Source: JAGUXG01 sp043798435
GTDB taxonomy: Bacteria; UBA9089; UBA9088; JAGUXG01
Reading direction: 5' to 3'
NCBI GenBank assembly: GCA_043798435.1
Contig: JAZDOR010000095.1
Location: 1-15,359, forward strand
Length of the DNA: 15,359 bases
The notes below the pieces were generated by a model. The model was not told the origin of the DNA and made no database searches. It saw only the letters and a list, made by a program, of their open reading frames with translations. Positions within the stretch are counted from its first letter, which is position 1. The number at the start of each line of letters is the position of its first letter. This document shows positions 14,544 to 15,359 of the stretch, piece by piece. The position numbers were made by a program, and so were the translations under genes.

Positions 14544-14691
14544 GTAAACGCTGCGGTAGTGTAAGAAAAGGGGATATGGGGATTATGGAAGGGGATAGGG
14601 GGATAAATAATATCTTCTATCTCCATATCCCCTATATCTCCTTATCCCCCTTCTTACACTTCTGATACATATACATAGCCTGAACGGTTAC
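14544..14691. repeat. Type C palindromic element with GGGGATAT-word arms
   Basis: The left end is GGTAAACGCTGCGGTAGTGT then AAGAA (14544-14567). The right end (14650-14691), reversed, begins GTAACCGTTCAGGCTATGTA and finishes CAGAAGTGTAAGAAG, almost the sequence at 4880-4920. The arms are GGGGATATGGGGATTATGG (14570-14588) and ATCTCCATATCCCC (14618-14631) with further GGGGATA and TATCCCC words. The remaining 14692-14760 is AT-rich and shows no clear signal. Confidence 0.8.
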
Positions 14692-14760
14692 TGAAAATTT
14701 CATTGCAAATTCTGTATCAAGATTTTATATTTAACGATTTAGAGCTTTGAGTAGTGAAAT

Positions 14761-15225
14761 ATGAAGTTTAGAGCTATTCTATTGGCTACACTTGGCTACA
14801 CTCTTTTCCTGTGTGGTGCAGGCAGATATTTCTATTTTCCCCCAGTCTGGAACACCGTTTTCTACTGTTATTGTGCAGGGTTCTGGATTTCCAGCCAAGG
14901 AGCCCATCAGGATAGACCTCGGCAAAACCACAAACATTGCTCAGGATTTACGAGACTCAAGTCCCTCTGGCACATTCTCCAAATCTTTCGTGATAAATGG
15001 TCAGGTTTATGGGACAAAGGTTGTGACTGTTTTTGACCTTGGTGAAGCTGTAGATAGGATAGAGACAACCCTCTTCTTTGTGAGACCAGGAATTTCAGTC
15101 AATCCAATCAAAGGTGTTGTAGGAAGCATAGTCACTTTGCAGGGTGGAGGCTTTCTCGCAGATGAGCCTTTTGGATAGACTTTGGCACGCATCAAACCAT
15201 AACCACAGGAACCACCAGTGCTTCA
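14761..15225 (+). pseudogene. Secreted TIG/IPT-like repeat protein gene, broken
   Basis: The ATG at 14761 starts a signal peptide, but a perfect 10-base tandem duplication (TTGGCTACAC twice, 14783-14802) shifts the frame. Removing one copy restores MKFRAILLATLFSCVVQADI and joins smoothly to the frame that runs to 15177. That frame holds two similar segments of about 70-80 residues, each with G.G F.A.EP (GSGFPAKEPIRIDLGKTTNI, then GGGFLADEPF), resembling TIG/IPT-type surface repeats. At 15175 a TAG follows EPFG. One base added there would continue as IDFGTHQTITTGTTSASF, matching RIDLGKTTNI of the first repeat. This indicates a second, one-base deletion. Coding similarity then stops at a transposase gene on the other strand. 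Without an internal TTG start at 14792 nothing full-length can be made. Phase variation through the 10-base duplication is an alternative to simple decay. Confidence 0.75.
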
Positions 15226-15359
15226 TTTCATTTGAATCTGTGGATATAATCGTTTAAGCCGTATTCGAGCATCTTCTGTCGTAAATTGCCAATCCACCGA
15301 TTTCTGATTACTATTACGTCCTTGTTCCCATTTCTTTGCTTCTGCTTCTAAAGTTTCAA
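15223..15359 (-). mobile_element. IS630-type transposase, C-terminal end only
   Basis: The minus strand is open from the right edge to a TGA at 15223-15225, giving about 44 residues. They include ETLEAEAKKWEQGRN and DWQFTTEDARIRLKRLYPQI before the stop. The WxFTTxDARxKLxRLYP ending is characteristic of IS630-family DDE transposases as I know them. Most of the gene lies beyond the window. The insertion cuts the TIG-like gene; the exact junction lies somewhere in about 15195-15230, and I cannot define the terminal repeat. Confidence 0.75.

Noticed and set aside
14761..15036. Reading the frame from ATG 14761 straight on as a 91-residue protein
   Set aside because: After the signal-like start the composition turns implausible (many His, Cys, Arg); the other frame carries the repeat-domain motifs, so the first is a frameshift product.
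1..15359. tRNA, rRNA or known riboswitches
   Set aside because: I saw no TTCRA-type tRNA arms with matching acceptor stems, no rRNA motifs and no riboswitch core I could defend; the long hairpins are the palindromic repeats.

Overview
The window reads as a contig piece from an uncultivated diderm bacterium of low-to-middling GC. The evidence is a PorV/UPF0164-type outer-membrane protein, a large secreted beta-propeller protein with a type IX secretion (T9SS)-like C-terminal domain, a LarC homologue, a multi-GAF/HD-GYP sensor, and intergenic DNA packed with palindromic repeats of the kind I associate with candidate-phylum genomes (Desantisbacteria, Omnitrophota, WOR-3 and similar). The phylum is inference; no rRNA or tRNA is present to settle it.

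Layout. 1-4831 (minus): an operon of a 1405-residue FG-GAP/VCBS repeat protein followed, through an ATGA stop/start overlap, by a PorV-like gene running off the left edge. 4832-5658: about 830 bases without a gene, made of several palindromic repeat elements, some nested, plus a minus-strand UUCG-loop terminator. 5659-7904 (plus): a tiny ORF that is almost entirely a signal peptide, a two-domain nucleoside-diphosphate-kinase-like protein, a palindrome, and larC. 7905-8296: a three-level nested palindrome. 8297-11816 (plus): a membrane-anchored five-GAF protein ending in a degenerate HD-GYP domain, overlapping a small winged-helix regulator. 11817-12031: a palindromic element between convergent genes. 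12032-12322 (minus): a small DUF6812-like protein. 12491-14527 (plus): a membrane-embedded spermidine-synthase-like protein. 14528-14760: another palindromic element. 14761-15359: a secreted-protein gene broken by a 10-bp duplication, a one-base frameshift and an IS630-type transposase (minus strand) that runs off the right edge.

How the parts relate. The propeller protein looks like a T9SS-type cargo and PorV is the matching class of outer-membrane partner, so the left operon is probably a surface-display unit. The GAF/HD-GYP protein and the winged-helix protein are translationally coupled and probably form a signalling pair. The other genes look like unrelated single genes separated by repeats.

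The most unusual content is the repeat system. At least seven intergenic palindromes are seen. Their arms are degenerate tandem runs of 8-11-base words that differ from element to element, while the ends of several belong to a few conserved types that begin GTAA. Some sit inside each other, and one repeat lies inside a signal peptide without breaking the frame. Other points worth a second look are an NDK-like protein whose two domains have lost complementary motifs, a pseudo-HD-GYP domain, and two promoters placed exactly for leaderless transcripts.
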